Translations under genes and position numbers: made by a program
Shown here: piece after piece, positions 56,633 to 64,000 of the stretch
Numbering within the stretch: the first letter of the stretch is position 1
How the letters are laid out: each line of letters begins with the position of its first letter
Assembly: GCF_022354465.1 (NCBI RefSeq)
Contig: NZ_CP092361.1
Span: 2,138,522 to 2,202,521, forward strand
Length of the DNA: 64,000 nt
Reading direction: 5' to 3'
Origin: Wielerella bovis
Lineage (GTDB): Bacteria > Pseudomonadota > Gammaproteobacteria > Burkholderiales > Neisseriaceae
Notes under the pieces: generated by a model
The model's input: the letters and a program-made list of their open reading frames with translations, nothing else
What the model was told of the DNA's origin: nothing
Database searches by the model: none

Positions 56633-57688
56633 TTATTTGACACGAATCACATCACTTACCAATTTCGGCATAGACCACGCGCCACCCGCAAATCCACGAC
56701 ACAACTCCGAACCCGATATTTCCGTTTTCACAAACGTTCTGCCATTCCAAACTGCTGTTTGAAAATACCAGCAATCGCCCAAGCCACGCCCTTTAAAACT
56801 CCCATGCAATTCACCTGTTTCGGGGTCATAGTCCGACAATCCGCCGTATTCATTCGGCAAAATTTCATCAACACGGCTCAACGATTTATTTGTAATCGCA
56901 TAAAACATAGATGCTTGGTAGGCACCCATTGCACACAACACGCCTACCAATTTTTTATCTTGGCTCAATGGGTAAACATTGATGTCCAATTTGAAACCGT
57001 GTTCATCGCTTTGCAAATGAAAACATTCTTCTTGCTCGCCTTGCTTTTTGTTTGCTGCACGCAATAAATCTAATACTTGACGATGATTTTTTGCACCCGA
57101 TTTCAAGGTAAAATGTCCCGTTTGTGGCACTTTGGCTGCCCGAATTTGCGGTTTCGCTTGTGGCTGCAACACAGGGTGCGTGCTATTGCCACGTTTCAAC
57201 CACGCATTTGGCGTGTTCAACCGCCGTTGAAATTCATCGGCTTTAAGCAGCACCGCCGACGCACCTTTATCCGATATTTCCCATTCATATTTTCCCGACA
57301 ATATTCTGATTTTATTTTGATATTTCAAAGATTGCAGTAAAGTTTGAGTTTGTTGTGGCGATAATTGACCATAACCATCGTTATCCAATTTCAGGCTGCC
57401 TAATGATTGATTATTCAAAACCAAACGTATGTCTGATATGGGTACATTTTCAGGTTGAACCAAAGCAATTCGCCCCTTAATCGGTGCATTTTCCCCAGCC
57501 GCGCGCGTGAACAAAACCGAAACCGCACGGTGGTCTCCATAGTCCTGATAGCCAGCCACACGACACGTTCCCGTATTGTCGCAGACCACTTCCCAGTTGT
57601 GATGTGAAAACGAAATACCTTGCAAAGGCGCGGCGTTCAGGCTGCCTGAAAGACACAGCAGCGCGAAAAATAAGCGTTTTTTCATCAT
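56633..57688 (-). CDS. DUF1176 domain exported protein
   Basis: A 351-residue protein with a signal peptide (cleavage LNA/AP near residue 19). The DUF1176 (PF06674) signature WEVVCDNTGTCRVAGY is at about 32-47, and GLGDCWYFQTAVWNGRTF near residue 305 closes the domain. Paired cysteines suggest disulfides in the periplasm. The function of the family is unknown. One DUS is in frame at the signal peptide (LSGSLNAA) and another near residue 97. Confidence 0.85.
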   Translation of the reverse strand: MMKKRLFFALLCLSGSLNAAPLQGISFSHHNWEVVCDNTGTCRVAGYQDYGDHRAVSVLFTRAAGENAPIKGRIALVQPENVPISDIRLVLNNQSLGSLKLDNDGYGQLSPQQTQTLLQSLKYQNKIRILSGKYEWEISDKGASAVLLKADEFQRRLNTPNAWLKRGNSTHPVLQPQAKPQIRAAKVPQTGHFTLKSGAKNHRQVLDLLRAANKKQGEQEECFHLQSDEHGFKLDINVYPLSQDKKLVGVLCAMGAYQASMFYAITNKSLSRVDEILPNEYGGLSDYDPETGELHGSFKGRGLGDCWYFQTAVWNGRTFVKTEISGSELCRGFAGGAWSMPKLVSDVIRVK

Positions 57689-57758
57689 TTTATACTTTGT
57701 AAATATTATTTCAGGCAGCCTGAAAATGTTTCAGGCTGCCTTTGGATTTATTTTTTGC

Positions 57759-58283
57759 CTATTCTGCTTTTAAGCGTACACATTTACCTTGCATATCAAG
57801 CTCCGAACCATCGATATCCAGTTGCCGCACCGCAAACGTATCATCATCTATCTTTTTAATTTTTAAAGAAATCGTATTGCCTATGTCGGTGTCAGCATTT
57901 TCAGATAAAATGGTATAAAAAGAATTATCCAAATCTGCTGCTGTTGGGTTTGTATTTATCAAGGTCAATGTCTCATCAGGATGTCTGCGCGTAACCGAAT
58001 CCTTATGCACGACTTCGGTCAGCACATCACCTTTTAATGTCCAACGCCCCGTTCTTTCCACCCGATAAGCAAACAAAACATCTGGCATATTTGTTACCAC
58101 TGCGCCTATGCTTTTACTACTACCGTCAGCACGGTATTCATATTCATCCATAGTGGATACGTTAATATTCGGATAATCTGCCCTACACACCCATTTACCA
58201 CGTGTCAATTCTTCCGCCGAAAGCGGTGCCGCATAAATTTGACCAGTCAGCAAAATTGTTGAAATGATAAACCATTTTTTCAT
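57759..58283 (-). CDS. Small exported protein of unknown function
   Basis: A 174-residue protein with a signal peptide (MKKWFIISTILLTGQIYA, cleavage before AP). The mature part is predicted beta-rich, has WVCRADYP near residue 31 and a C-terminal MQGKCVRL, so one disulfide is likely. It resembles lipocalin-like or copper-resistance-type small periplasmic proteins only in general shape; I assign no family. GGAGATAC precedes the ATG. A palindromic DUS separates it from the DUF1176 gene upstream of it in the window. Confidence 0.65.
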   Translation of the reverse strand: MKKWFIISTILLTGQIYAAPLSAEELTRGKWVCRADYPNINVSTMDEYEYRADGSSKSIGAVVTNMPDVLFAYRVERTGRWTLKGDVLTEVVHKDSVTRRHPDETLTLINTNPTAADLDNSFYTILSENADTDIGNTISLKIKKIDDDTFAVRQLDIDGSELDMQGKCVRLKAE

Positions 58284-58315
58284 GATGTATCTCCTGTTTC
58301 AATATGAAAAAAGCG

Positions 58316-58358
58316 TTTCAGGCTGCCTTTTGTTGCATAAACAAAAGGCAGCCTGAAA
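58316..58358. terminator. Long DUS-pair hairpin after cysS
   Basis: TTTCAGGCTGCCTTTTGTT pairs with AACAAAAGGCAGCCTGAAA, a 19-base-pair stem with a 5-base loop. Confidence 0.8.
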
Positions 58359-58360
58359 TA

Positions 58361-59770
58361 TTATCCACGCGTCCAAGTTGTGCCGTCTGCGCCATCGCGC
58401 ACCGTGATTTTGTGTTCCGCCAAAATATCGCGGATGCGGTCGCTTTCCGCCCAATTTTTCGTTTCGCGGGCGATTTTGCGTTGTGCGATTAAATCGTTGA
58501 TTTCATCGGCAGACAAACCTTCTTCGCTGCCACCCGTTTGCAAGAATGTTTGCGGATTTTGTTGCAGCAAACCCAACACGCCACCCAAGGTTTTCAGGCA
58601 GCCTGAAAGTTCAGCCGATTGATTTTTGTTGATTTCATTGGCAATTTCAAACAAAACCGCCATGGCTTCGGCTGTGCCAAAATCATCGTTCATCGCAGCA
58701 AAAAAACGGCGCGTGTAATCATTGGCGTTTTCCGACAAGGCAAATTCGGCTGGCGGCGTATTTTGCAAAGCATTGTACAAACGCGCCAATGAATTTTTTG
58801 CATCGTCCAAATGCGCGTCCGAATAATTCAAAGGGCTGCGATAATGCGCACGCAAAATGAAAAAGCGCACCACTTCCGCAGGGTATTTTTTCAACACATC
58901 GCGAATCGTGAAAAAATTGCCCAGCGATTTGGACATTTTCTCATTGTCCACGCGGATAAAACCGTTGTGCAACCAATACTTAACATGGCTTTGAATCGGT
59001 TTGCTTTCGTGAACATGGTTGCAGCCCGAATTGTGTGCGCCACAACTTTGCGCGATTTCATTTTCGTGATGCGGAAACTGCAAATCCGCACCACCGCCAT
59101 GAATGTCAAAAGTTTGCCCAAACAGCGTGTCGCCCATTGCCGAACATTCAATGTGCCAGCCTGGGCGACCGTTGCCCCAAGGGCTTGCCCAATGCGGTTC
59201 TTCGGGTTTGGCGGCTTTCCACAACACAAAATCCAATGGGTCGCGCTTGTAGCCGTCCACTTCCACGCGCTCGCCCGCGCGCAAATCGTCCAGACTTTTG
59301 CCCGATAATTGCCCGTAAGCGGCAAATTCGCGCACGGCATAATACACATCGCCATTTTCCGCAGCGTAGGCTTTGCCATTGGCAATCAGTTGTTCAATCA
59401 TTTCAATCATTTGGGCGATGTGTTCTGTGGCTTTCGGCTCAACATCGGGGCGCAACACGCCCAGCGCGTCCGAATCCTCATTCATCGCTTGGATAAATCG
59501 TGCGGTAAGCTGCTGAATGGTTTCGCCATTTTCATTGGCACGGGCGATGATTTTGTCGTCAATATCCGTAATATTGCGGACGTAAGTGAGCGGATAACCC
59601 TGTTGACGCAACCAACGCGCAATCATGTCAAACACCACCAGCACACGCGCGTGTCCCAAATGGCAGTAGTCATAGACCGTCATGCCGCAAACGTACATGC
59701 GGACGTTTTTTGGGTCTAGCGGTTCAAATTTTTCTTTTTGGCGCGTGAGGGTATTGTATAGGTGGAGCAT
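58361..59770 (-). CDS. cysS: Cysteinyl-tRNA synthetase
   Basis: A 469-residue class I synthetase. The HIGH motif is HLGHAR near residue 36, the zinc site includes the first Cys in YVCGMTVYD and the [10 protein letters not shown]...HHENE region, and [10 protein letters not shown] near residue 268 is the KMSKS loop. The ATG at 59770 follows AAAGGATACATC; a frame open to 59794 is rejected. A DUS encodes SGCLK in the C-terminal domain. Confidence 0.96.
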   Translation of the reverse strand: MLHLYNTLTRQKEKFEPLDPKNVRMYVCGMTVYDYCHLGHARVLVVFDMIARWLRQQGYPLTYVRNITDIDDKIIARANENGETIQQLTARFIQAMNEDSDALGVLRPDVEPKATEHIAQMIEMIEQLIANGKAYAAENGDVYYAVREFAAYGQLSGKSLDDLRAGERVEVDGYKRDPLDFVLWKAAKPEEPHWASPWGNGRPGWHIECSAMGDTLFGQTFDIHGGGADLQFPHHENEIAQSCGAHNSGCNHVHESKPIQSHVKYWLHNGFIRVDNEKMSKSLGNFFTIRDVLKKYPAEVVRFFILRAHYRSPLNYSDAHLDDAKNSLARLYNALQNTPPAEFALSENANDYTRRFFAAMNDDFGTAEAMAVLFEIANEINKNQSAELSGCLKTLGGVLGLLQQNPQTFLQTGGSEEGLSADEINDLIAQRKIARETKNWAESDRIRDILAEHKITVRDGADGTTWTRG

Positions 59771-59817
59771 GATGTATCCTTTAAATTCATTCAAAGTATG
59801 GTGGTGCGATTATAGCA

Positions 59818-59861
59818 AAAGGCAGCCTGAAAATGCGTTTTTCCATTTTCAGGCTGCCTTT
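59818..59861. terminator. DUS-pair hairpin between cysS and the amidotransferase gene
   Basis: AAAGGCAGCCTGAAAATG pairs with CATTTTCAGGCTGCCTTT, an 18-base-pair stem around 8 bases. It lies after the amidotransferase stop on the minus strand. Confidence 0.75.
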
Positions 59862-59917
59862 GTACAAAAAATCCATCATTATTTGTTTTTCAGGCTGCAT
59901 AATACAGGTTCTGCAAA

Positions 59918-60631
59918 TTATTTCTGTTGATTTAATTGCAAGACATATTCGCCAAATCGTTGCAATACGCTTTCGGCTTCGGGCGTTTCGCTAATGGCGG
60001 CGAGAGTGGCTGCTTCATCTGTCAATTTATCCGCTTGATGTTTGGTGTAGGCGAACATGGTTTGCGCGTTAAATTCGGGGTGGAACTGCACGCCCCATGC
60101 GTGGCGACCAAAACGAAATGCGTGATGATTTTCGTGTGAATTGTTGGCAAGTGCAACCGCGTTGGCGGGCAATTTGAGTGCACTTTGGGAATGCGATGTT
60201 TGCGCGGCAAATTCGCTGGGCAAGTCGCAAAATAAAGGGTCATTTTGTGCGGCGGCGGTGGTTTGAATGGCAAATGTGCCGATTTCTGCGCCTTTGGGAT
60301 TGTAATCGGATTCGCCGCCCAGCGCGTGCGCCAATAGTTGATGTCCATAACAAATGCCAAACACGGGCAAATCGGCGGCAACGGCTTCGCGCAACCATTG
60401 TGCGGTTGCTTCGCTCCACGCTTCTTTGTCGCTGACCATGGCGTGCGAGCCTGTCAGTATCACGCCGCTGTATTGTTCGGGCGATTGTGGTTTTTCGCCG
60501 CCCATCGCGTCCACTTTGACGATGGGTAATTCGCTGGGCAGACGTTGGGCAATCATGTCGCTAAAATCGCATTGTGTTTCAATAATGTCGGCAAATGCGT
60601 GTCCTGTTTCAATAATCAATAAAGGTTTCAT
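59918..60631 (-). CDS. Class I glutamine amidotransferase, GMP-synthase-like
   Basis: A 237-residue stand-alone amidotransferase domain. The nucleophile elbow is FGICYGHQLLA (Cys near residue 93), and the His-Glu pair is in VQFHPEF near residue 186. Related stand-alone proteins include gamma-glutamyl-gamma-aminobutyrate or polyamine hydrolases and YfeJ-like proteins; no acceptor domain is present here, so the substrate is unknown. It is a single gene between DUS hairpins. Confidence 0.85.
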   Translation of the reverse strand: MKPLLIIETGHAFADIIETQCDFSDMIAQRLPSELPIVKVDAMGGEKPQSPEQYSGVILTGSHAMVSDKEAWSEATAQWLREAVAADLPVFGICYGHQLLAHALGGESDYNPKGAEIGTFAIQTTAAAQNDPLFCDLPSEFAAQTSHSQSALKLPANAVALANNSHENHHAFRFGRHAWGVQFHPEFNAQTMFAYTKHQADKLTDEAATLAAISETPEAESVLQRFGEYVLQLNQQK

Positions 60632-60651
60632 GTTTTTTCTTTCGGGATAAG

Positions 60652-60698
60652 TTTTCAGGCTGCCTTTTGTAGATGATGCAAAATAGGCAGCCTGAAAA
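60652..60698. terminator. DUS pair upstream of the amidotransferase gene
   Basis: TTTTCAGGCTGCCT and AGGCAGCCTGAAAA flank a 19-base loop. A second pair follows at 60727-60780, just after the AGCS symporter stop. Together they terminate the symporter transcript. Confidence 0.6.
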
Positions 60699-60784
60699 TA
60701 TAAAATATAAAATTAATTTAATCGTATTTTTCAGGCTGCCTATTTTAAGATAAAACAAATTAAATAGGGCAGCCTGAAAACAAA

Positions 60785-62287
60785 TTACCAAACATTATGC
60801 GATTTAATTTTATCTTGCAATTCAGGATGTTCTGCCAATTTAAATTCAGGTTCGGCTTGTCCTTGTTGGATTTTGTCGGTGTAATCTTTCAACAGCACTT
60901 TCACCATTTTATACATCGCCGCAATCGCCACCAAGTTAATCAGCGTAATCGTTCCCATCGCCAAATCGCCCAAATCCCACACCACGCCAACTTTGGCAAC
61001 TGCGCCCCAAAATACGAAACATAGAGTAATCAAACGAAACGCGATTATCACTTTTTTGCCCGCGTGCAAATATTGCACATTAGTTTCGGCAAACGCATAC
61101 GAGCCGATAATGGACGAAAAGGCAAACACAAACAACACGACCGCCAAAAATTGTTGCGCCCACGCGCCAATATGCGTTTCCAATGCCGCTTGGGTTACTT
61201 GAATACCGCTTAAATCGGGATTATTCGGCGTGCTGGACAACAAAATAATCATTGCAGTGGCGGTACACACAATCATCGTGTCCACAAATACACCAATCAT
61301 TTGCACCAAACCTTGTGATACAGGGTGTTTCACATCTGCCGCCGCTGCTGCGTTTGGCATCGTACCTTGACCCGCTTCGTTGGAATACAAGCCACGTTTA
61401 ATGCCTTGCAACATACCTTGCGAAATAATGCCACCCAAAAAACCACCACCCGCCGCTTTGAACGTGAACGCATCACGGAAAATCAACGCCAATACTTCGG
61501 GTACTTTTCCCAAATGGGTCAGTACCACAAACGCAGCAACGCCTAAATACAATATCGCCATAATCGGTACAATAATTTCTGATGCTTTTGCCACGCGATA
61601 CATGCCGCCAAAAATAATCGGTGCGGTCAAAATCACCAAGCCAGCCGCGGTTACATATTGATACGTTTCCCACGCACTATTGTTGCCACCTTGTCCAGCC
61701 GCCATGCCCAATGCCGATTGCATCGCTTGCGTAATCGTATTGGCTTGAATAGACGGATAAGCAAAACCGCAACACACAATCAAACACACTGAAAACAAAA
61801 TAGACATACCACGATGATTCAAACCATGTGCGATGTAATACGCAGGTCCTCCGCGAAATTTACCCGTTTGCTTGTCGCGCACTTTGTATAATTGCGCCAA
61901 AACCGACTCAGCAAAACCCGAACTCATGCCGATAAACGCCGTCATCCACATCCAAAATACCGCACCAGGGCCACCAGCTGTAATCGCAATCGCCACGCCC
62001 GCAATATTGCCTGTGCCGACACGCGATGCCAAACCTGTTACAAATGCCTGAAACGAACTCAAACCCTGATTTTCATTGTTTTTCGAACGACTCGTCCAAA
62101 TGGCTTTTACGCTGCGCCCAAATAAACGCACTTGCACACAACCTGTTGCCACCGTGAAAAATAATCCCACGCCAATCAAAATCCAAACCAACCAATCCCA
62201 CAATGGCGCATTCACCGCATTGATGACACAATGTAAACCATCAGCCACCGAAGCTTGTTCCAAACAAGAAAGTTTACTGTCGTACAT
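60785..62287 (-). CDS. Alanine/glycine:cation symporter (AGCS family)
   Basis: A 500-residue transporter importing small neutral amino acids with Na+ or H+. Family features: FQAFVTGLASRVGTGNIAGVA near residue 82, GPGAVFWMWMTAFIGMSS near residue 108, and GLYSNEAGQGTMPNAAAAADV near residue 320 (all read in parts). About ten helices are visible, with a long C-terminal cytosolic tail. AAGGGAAATC precedes the ATG. No glycine riboswitch was recognised upstream. Confidence 0.93.
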   Translation of the reverse strand: MYDSKLSCLEQASVADGLHCVINAVNAPLWDWLVWILIGVGLFFTVATGCVQVRLFGRSVKAIWTSRSKNNENQGLSSFQAFVTGLASRVGTGNIAGVAIAITAGGPGAVFWMWMTAFIGMSSGFAESVLAQLYKVRDKQTGKFRGGPAYYIAHGLNHRGMSILFSVCLIVCCGFAYPSIQANTITQAMQSALGMAAGQGGNNSAWETYQYVTAAGLVILTAPIIFGGMYRVAKASEIIVPIMAILYLGVAAFVVLTHLGKVPEVLALIFRDAFTFKAAGGGFLGGIISQGMLQGIKRGLYSNEAGQGTMPNAAAAADVKHPVSQGLVQMIGVFVDTMIVCTATAMIILLSSTPNNPDLSGIQVTQAALETHIGAWAQQFLAVVLFVFAFSSIIGSYAFAETNVQYLHAGKKVIIAFRLITLCFVFWGAVAKVGVVWDLGDLAMGTITLINLVAIAAMYKMVKVLLKDYTDKIQQGQAEPEFKLAEHPELQDKIKSHNVW

Positions 62288-62629
62288 GATTTCCCTTTCA
62301 TCTGTTGTTAAATTTTGTTAAAAGTATAACGCAAAATAACAAAATCTTTAAATATTTTAACAAATGAAAAGATTTAATAACGATTAAAATGCAGCCTGAA
62401 AATAAATAACGATATTTAATTTCAAAAAATAGGAAAATTTGATATGAAATAATCATTCAGGCAGTAATTAATCAAATAGTTGGCGTTCACTTTTGAATTG
62501 TTTGTTAATGAATGTAAAGTCATCATATAATTAATAATGTATCTGCAAAACAAGGAAGTCGTATTTTGCATCCAACCCATTGGTGAATGCCTGCCAACAG
62601 TCCCTAGAACAAAGTAGAAAAAAATAAAA

Positions 62630-62681
62630 GGCAGCCTGAAATCCCATAATAAATATAGATTTTCTGATTTTTCAGGCTGCC
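62630..62681. repeat. DUS inverted pair in the 62.3-62.8 kb gap
   Basis: GGCAGCCTGAAA and TTTCAGGCTGCC are 28 bases apart. The rest of the gap 62288-62774 is AT-rich with one DUS-like sequence and a promoter; I see no gene. Confidence 0.6.
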
Positions 62682-62698
62682 CTTATCAGCGGAATAAA

Positions 62699-62728
62699 TT
62701 GTCAGTGCCCCTTACTTTTTGTTAATAT
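62699..62728 (+). promoter_or_regulatory. Promoter of yggX
   Basis: TTGTCA (62699-62704) and TAATAT (62723-62728) with an 18-base spacer, 47 bases before the start. Confidence 0.6.
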
Positions 62729-62774
62729 ACGCTGCATATAGACCACACAACTTACATAGACAAAAGGAACAATC

Positions 62775-63047
62775 ATGACCCGTATGGTAAACTGCGTGAA
62801 ACTGGGTAAAGAAGCACCTGCAATGAAATTTCAACCCCTGCCCAATGCACTGGGTAAACGCATTTTTGATAACGTATCACAAGAAGCATGGGACGCATGG
62901 ACACGCCATCAAACCATGTTGATTAACGAAAATCGTCTCTCACTCGCCGACCCACGCGCACGCGAATATTTGGCACAACAAATGGAAAATTACTTTTTTG
63001 GCGATGGCGAAACTGATAAAGTACAAGGCTATGTGCCACAAGATTAA
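62775..63047 (+). CDS. yggX: Fe(2+)-trafficking protein
   Basis: A 90-residue YggX-family protein linked to protection of iron-sulfur clusters from oxidation. [15 protein letters not shown] at the start holds the conserved cysteine, and [23 protein letters not shown] near residue 53 (read in parts) is family-specific. AAAGGAACAATC precedes the ATG. mutY, its usual neighbour, is absent. Confidence 0.95.
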   Translation: MTRMVNCVKLGKEAPAMKFQPLPNALGKRIFDNVSQEAWDAWTRHQTMLINENRLSLADPRAREYLAQQMENYFFGDGETDKVQGYVPQD

Positions 63048-63240
63048 GCAACATTTTCAGGCAGCCTGAAAAATTATTTGCATGATTTTGCGTTAAACAG
63101 TAGCCAAAATTACCAAAAACCGTTTAAAATCGCTAAATTGCATTTAGATAAAACACTCTAAACAGATTGCATAACACAAAATATGCAGCCTGAAACATTA
63201 TTTACCTGCCGTAAGGCTTTATTTTTTAAGGATTAAAAAC

Positions 63241-63474
63241 ATGTCTATTGAACAACAAGTAAAAAGCATCGTTGCAGAACAATTGGGCGTTGCCATTGAA
63301 GAAGTGAAAAACGAATCTTCTTTCCAAGATGATTTGGGTGCAGACTCTTTGGATACCGTTGAGTTAGTAATGGCTTTGGAAGAAGCATTCGGCTGCGAAA
63401 TTCCAGATGAAGATGCAGAAAAAATCACTACGGTTCAAGCCGCTATTGATTATGTAAACCAAAAACAAGCGTAA
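63241..63474 (+). CDS. acpP: Acyl carrier protein
   Basis: A 77-residue acidic carrier of fatty-acid synthesis; Ser36 in [12 protein letters not shown] receives the phosphopantetheine arm. AAGGATTAAAAAC precedes the ATG. It is followed by fabF, the usual fab order, with a long hairpin between. Confidence 0.97.
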   Translation: MSIEQQVKSIVAEQLGVAIEEVKNESSFQDDLGADSLDTVELVMALEEAFGCEIPDEDAEKITTVQAAIDYVNQKQA

Positions 63475-63488
63475 TTTGAAATTGCGTT

Positions 63489-63541
63489 CAAACAGCTTCT
63501 GATTGACGGCTTGTGGCTGCTTCATCAGAAGCTGTTTGTCT
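63489..63541 (+). terminator. Hairpin between acpP and fabF
   Basis: CAAACAGCTTCTGAT (63489-63503) pairs perfectly with ATCAGAAGCTGTTTG (63524-63538) over a 20-base loop; the T-run after it is weak. It may lower read-through from acpP into fabF. Confidence 0.65.
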
Positions 63542-63603
63542 ATTACAAATGTGATTTTCAGGCTGCCTGAAACACACTTCATAATTAAGCAAACGAGATA
63601 ACC

Positions 63604-64000
63604 ATGAAAAGACGAGTAGTCATTACAGGCTTGGGGCAAATTTCCCCTGTAGGCAATGATGTAGAAAGCGCGTGGCAAAATTTGCTAGCAGGCAAAAGCG
63701 GCATTGGTTCAATTACCAGATTTGACGCAACTGACTTGGCTTGCCAAATTGCAGGCGAAGTGAAAGATTTTGATATTACGCAATATATTCCTGCGAAAGA
63801 AGCACGTCGCATGGACACCTTTATCCATTATGGCATTGCAGGCGCATTGCAAGCGATTGACGATGCCAAATTGGATGATTTTGCCAATTTAGACAAAGAC
63901 CGCGTGGGTGTAAACATTGGTTCAGGCATCGGCGGCTTGCCTACCATTGAAGAAACCGCTAATGCAGTTGTAGCAGGTGGTGTGCGCAAAATTAATCCAT
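63604..64000 (+). CDS. fabF: 3-oxoacyl-ACP synthase II, N-terminal part
   Basis: The first 132 residues of a beta-ketoacyl-ACP synthase II; the gene runs off the window. RRVVITGLGQISPVGND at the start, ITRFDATDLACQIAGEVKDF and RMDTFIHYGIAGALQAIDDA are typical of FabF, and VGVNIGSGIGGL precedes the catalytic region. The active-site Cys and His residues lie beyond the end. It condenses malonyl-ACP with acyl-ACP carried by AcpP. Confidence 0.95.
   Translation, partial: MKRRVVITGLGQISPVGNDVESAWQNLLAGKSGIGSITRFDATDLACQIAGEVKDFDITQYIPAKEARRMDTFIHYGIAGALQAIDDAKLDDFANLDKDRVGVNIGSGIGGLPTIEETANAVVAGGVRKINP

Noticed and set aside
62288..62774. Glycine riboswitch before the AGCS symporter
   Set aside because: I found no conserved glycine-aptamer core in the minus-strand leader, only AT-rich sequence and DUS.

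Overview
The window reads as the chromosome of a Neisseriaceae bacterium outside Neisseria proper. The 12-mer AGGCAGCCTGAA, or its reverse complement, recurs by eye well over a hundred times, singly, as palindromes and as inverted pairs behind genes. From memory this is the DNA uptake sequence (DUS) dialect of Kingella and relatives such as Alysiella and Simonsiella. RmpM, SecB, YggX, a reduced PTS, a ComEA-type protein, dRS3-type repeats and Correia-like elements (CREE) fit the family. The genus is an inference. GC content is moderate to low and coding density is normal.

Layout. 1-6.6 kb: end of a DUF2272 gene, tRNA-Glu, an SbmA-like transporter, then small unknown membrane proteins and an orphan MNT nucleotidyltransferase around trpE, most starting just after a DUS, then a YczE-like protein. 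6.8-21.9 kb: DUF711 protein, outer-membrane protein, ubiC, clpP, tig, rlmJ, an M14 carboxypeptidase, an HlyD-type adaptor, adhP, rlmH, rmpM, grxC, secB, aroA, orn. 21.9-23.4 kb: an IS481-family element between inverted half-CREEs, and a second MNT gene whose start was replaced by a small mobile element. 23.6-34 kb: clpB, frr, avtA, two tRNAs, a flavin dehydrogenase, an NlpC/P60 hydrolase, dnaQ, nadD, a carbonic anhydrase. 34-40 kb: a zinc-binding protein gene, a dRS3-flanked repeat, and an RbbA/YhhJ-type ABC exporter. 40-45.6 kb: a broken IS1016-like element, a ComEA-type protein, rpsI/rplM, a purine permease, purK. 45.7-51.2 kb: a complete rRNA operon on the minus strand with tRNA-Ile and tRNA-Ala, both RNase III stalks and a strong promoter. 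51.3-64 kb: ptsI/ptsH and a IIA-Man protein, an MFS carrier, DUF1176 protein, cysS, an amidotransferase, an AGCS symporter, yggX, acpP and the start of fabF.

Most genes are housekeeping and in good condition. The unusual content is the repeat landscape: about fourteen CREE copies or fragments with at least two kinds of terminal repeat, a second miniature family with a CREE nested in it, IS5/IS1106-like miniature ends, and DUS pairs used as terminators, stop codons or gene borders. The best lead is at 28.6 kb, where an IS630-family transposase remnant ends in a terminal repeat 24/27 identical to one CREE type. That suggests the CREE here are miniature derivatives of an IS630/Tc1-type transposon. 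I saw no CRISPR array, prophage or recognisable defence island.
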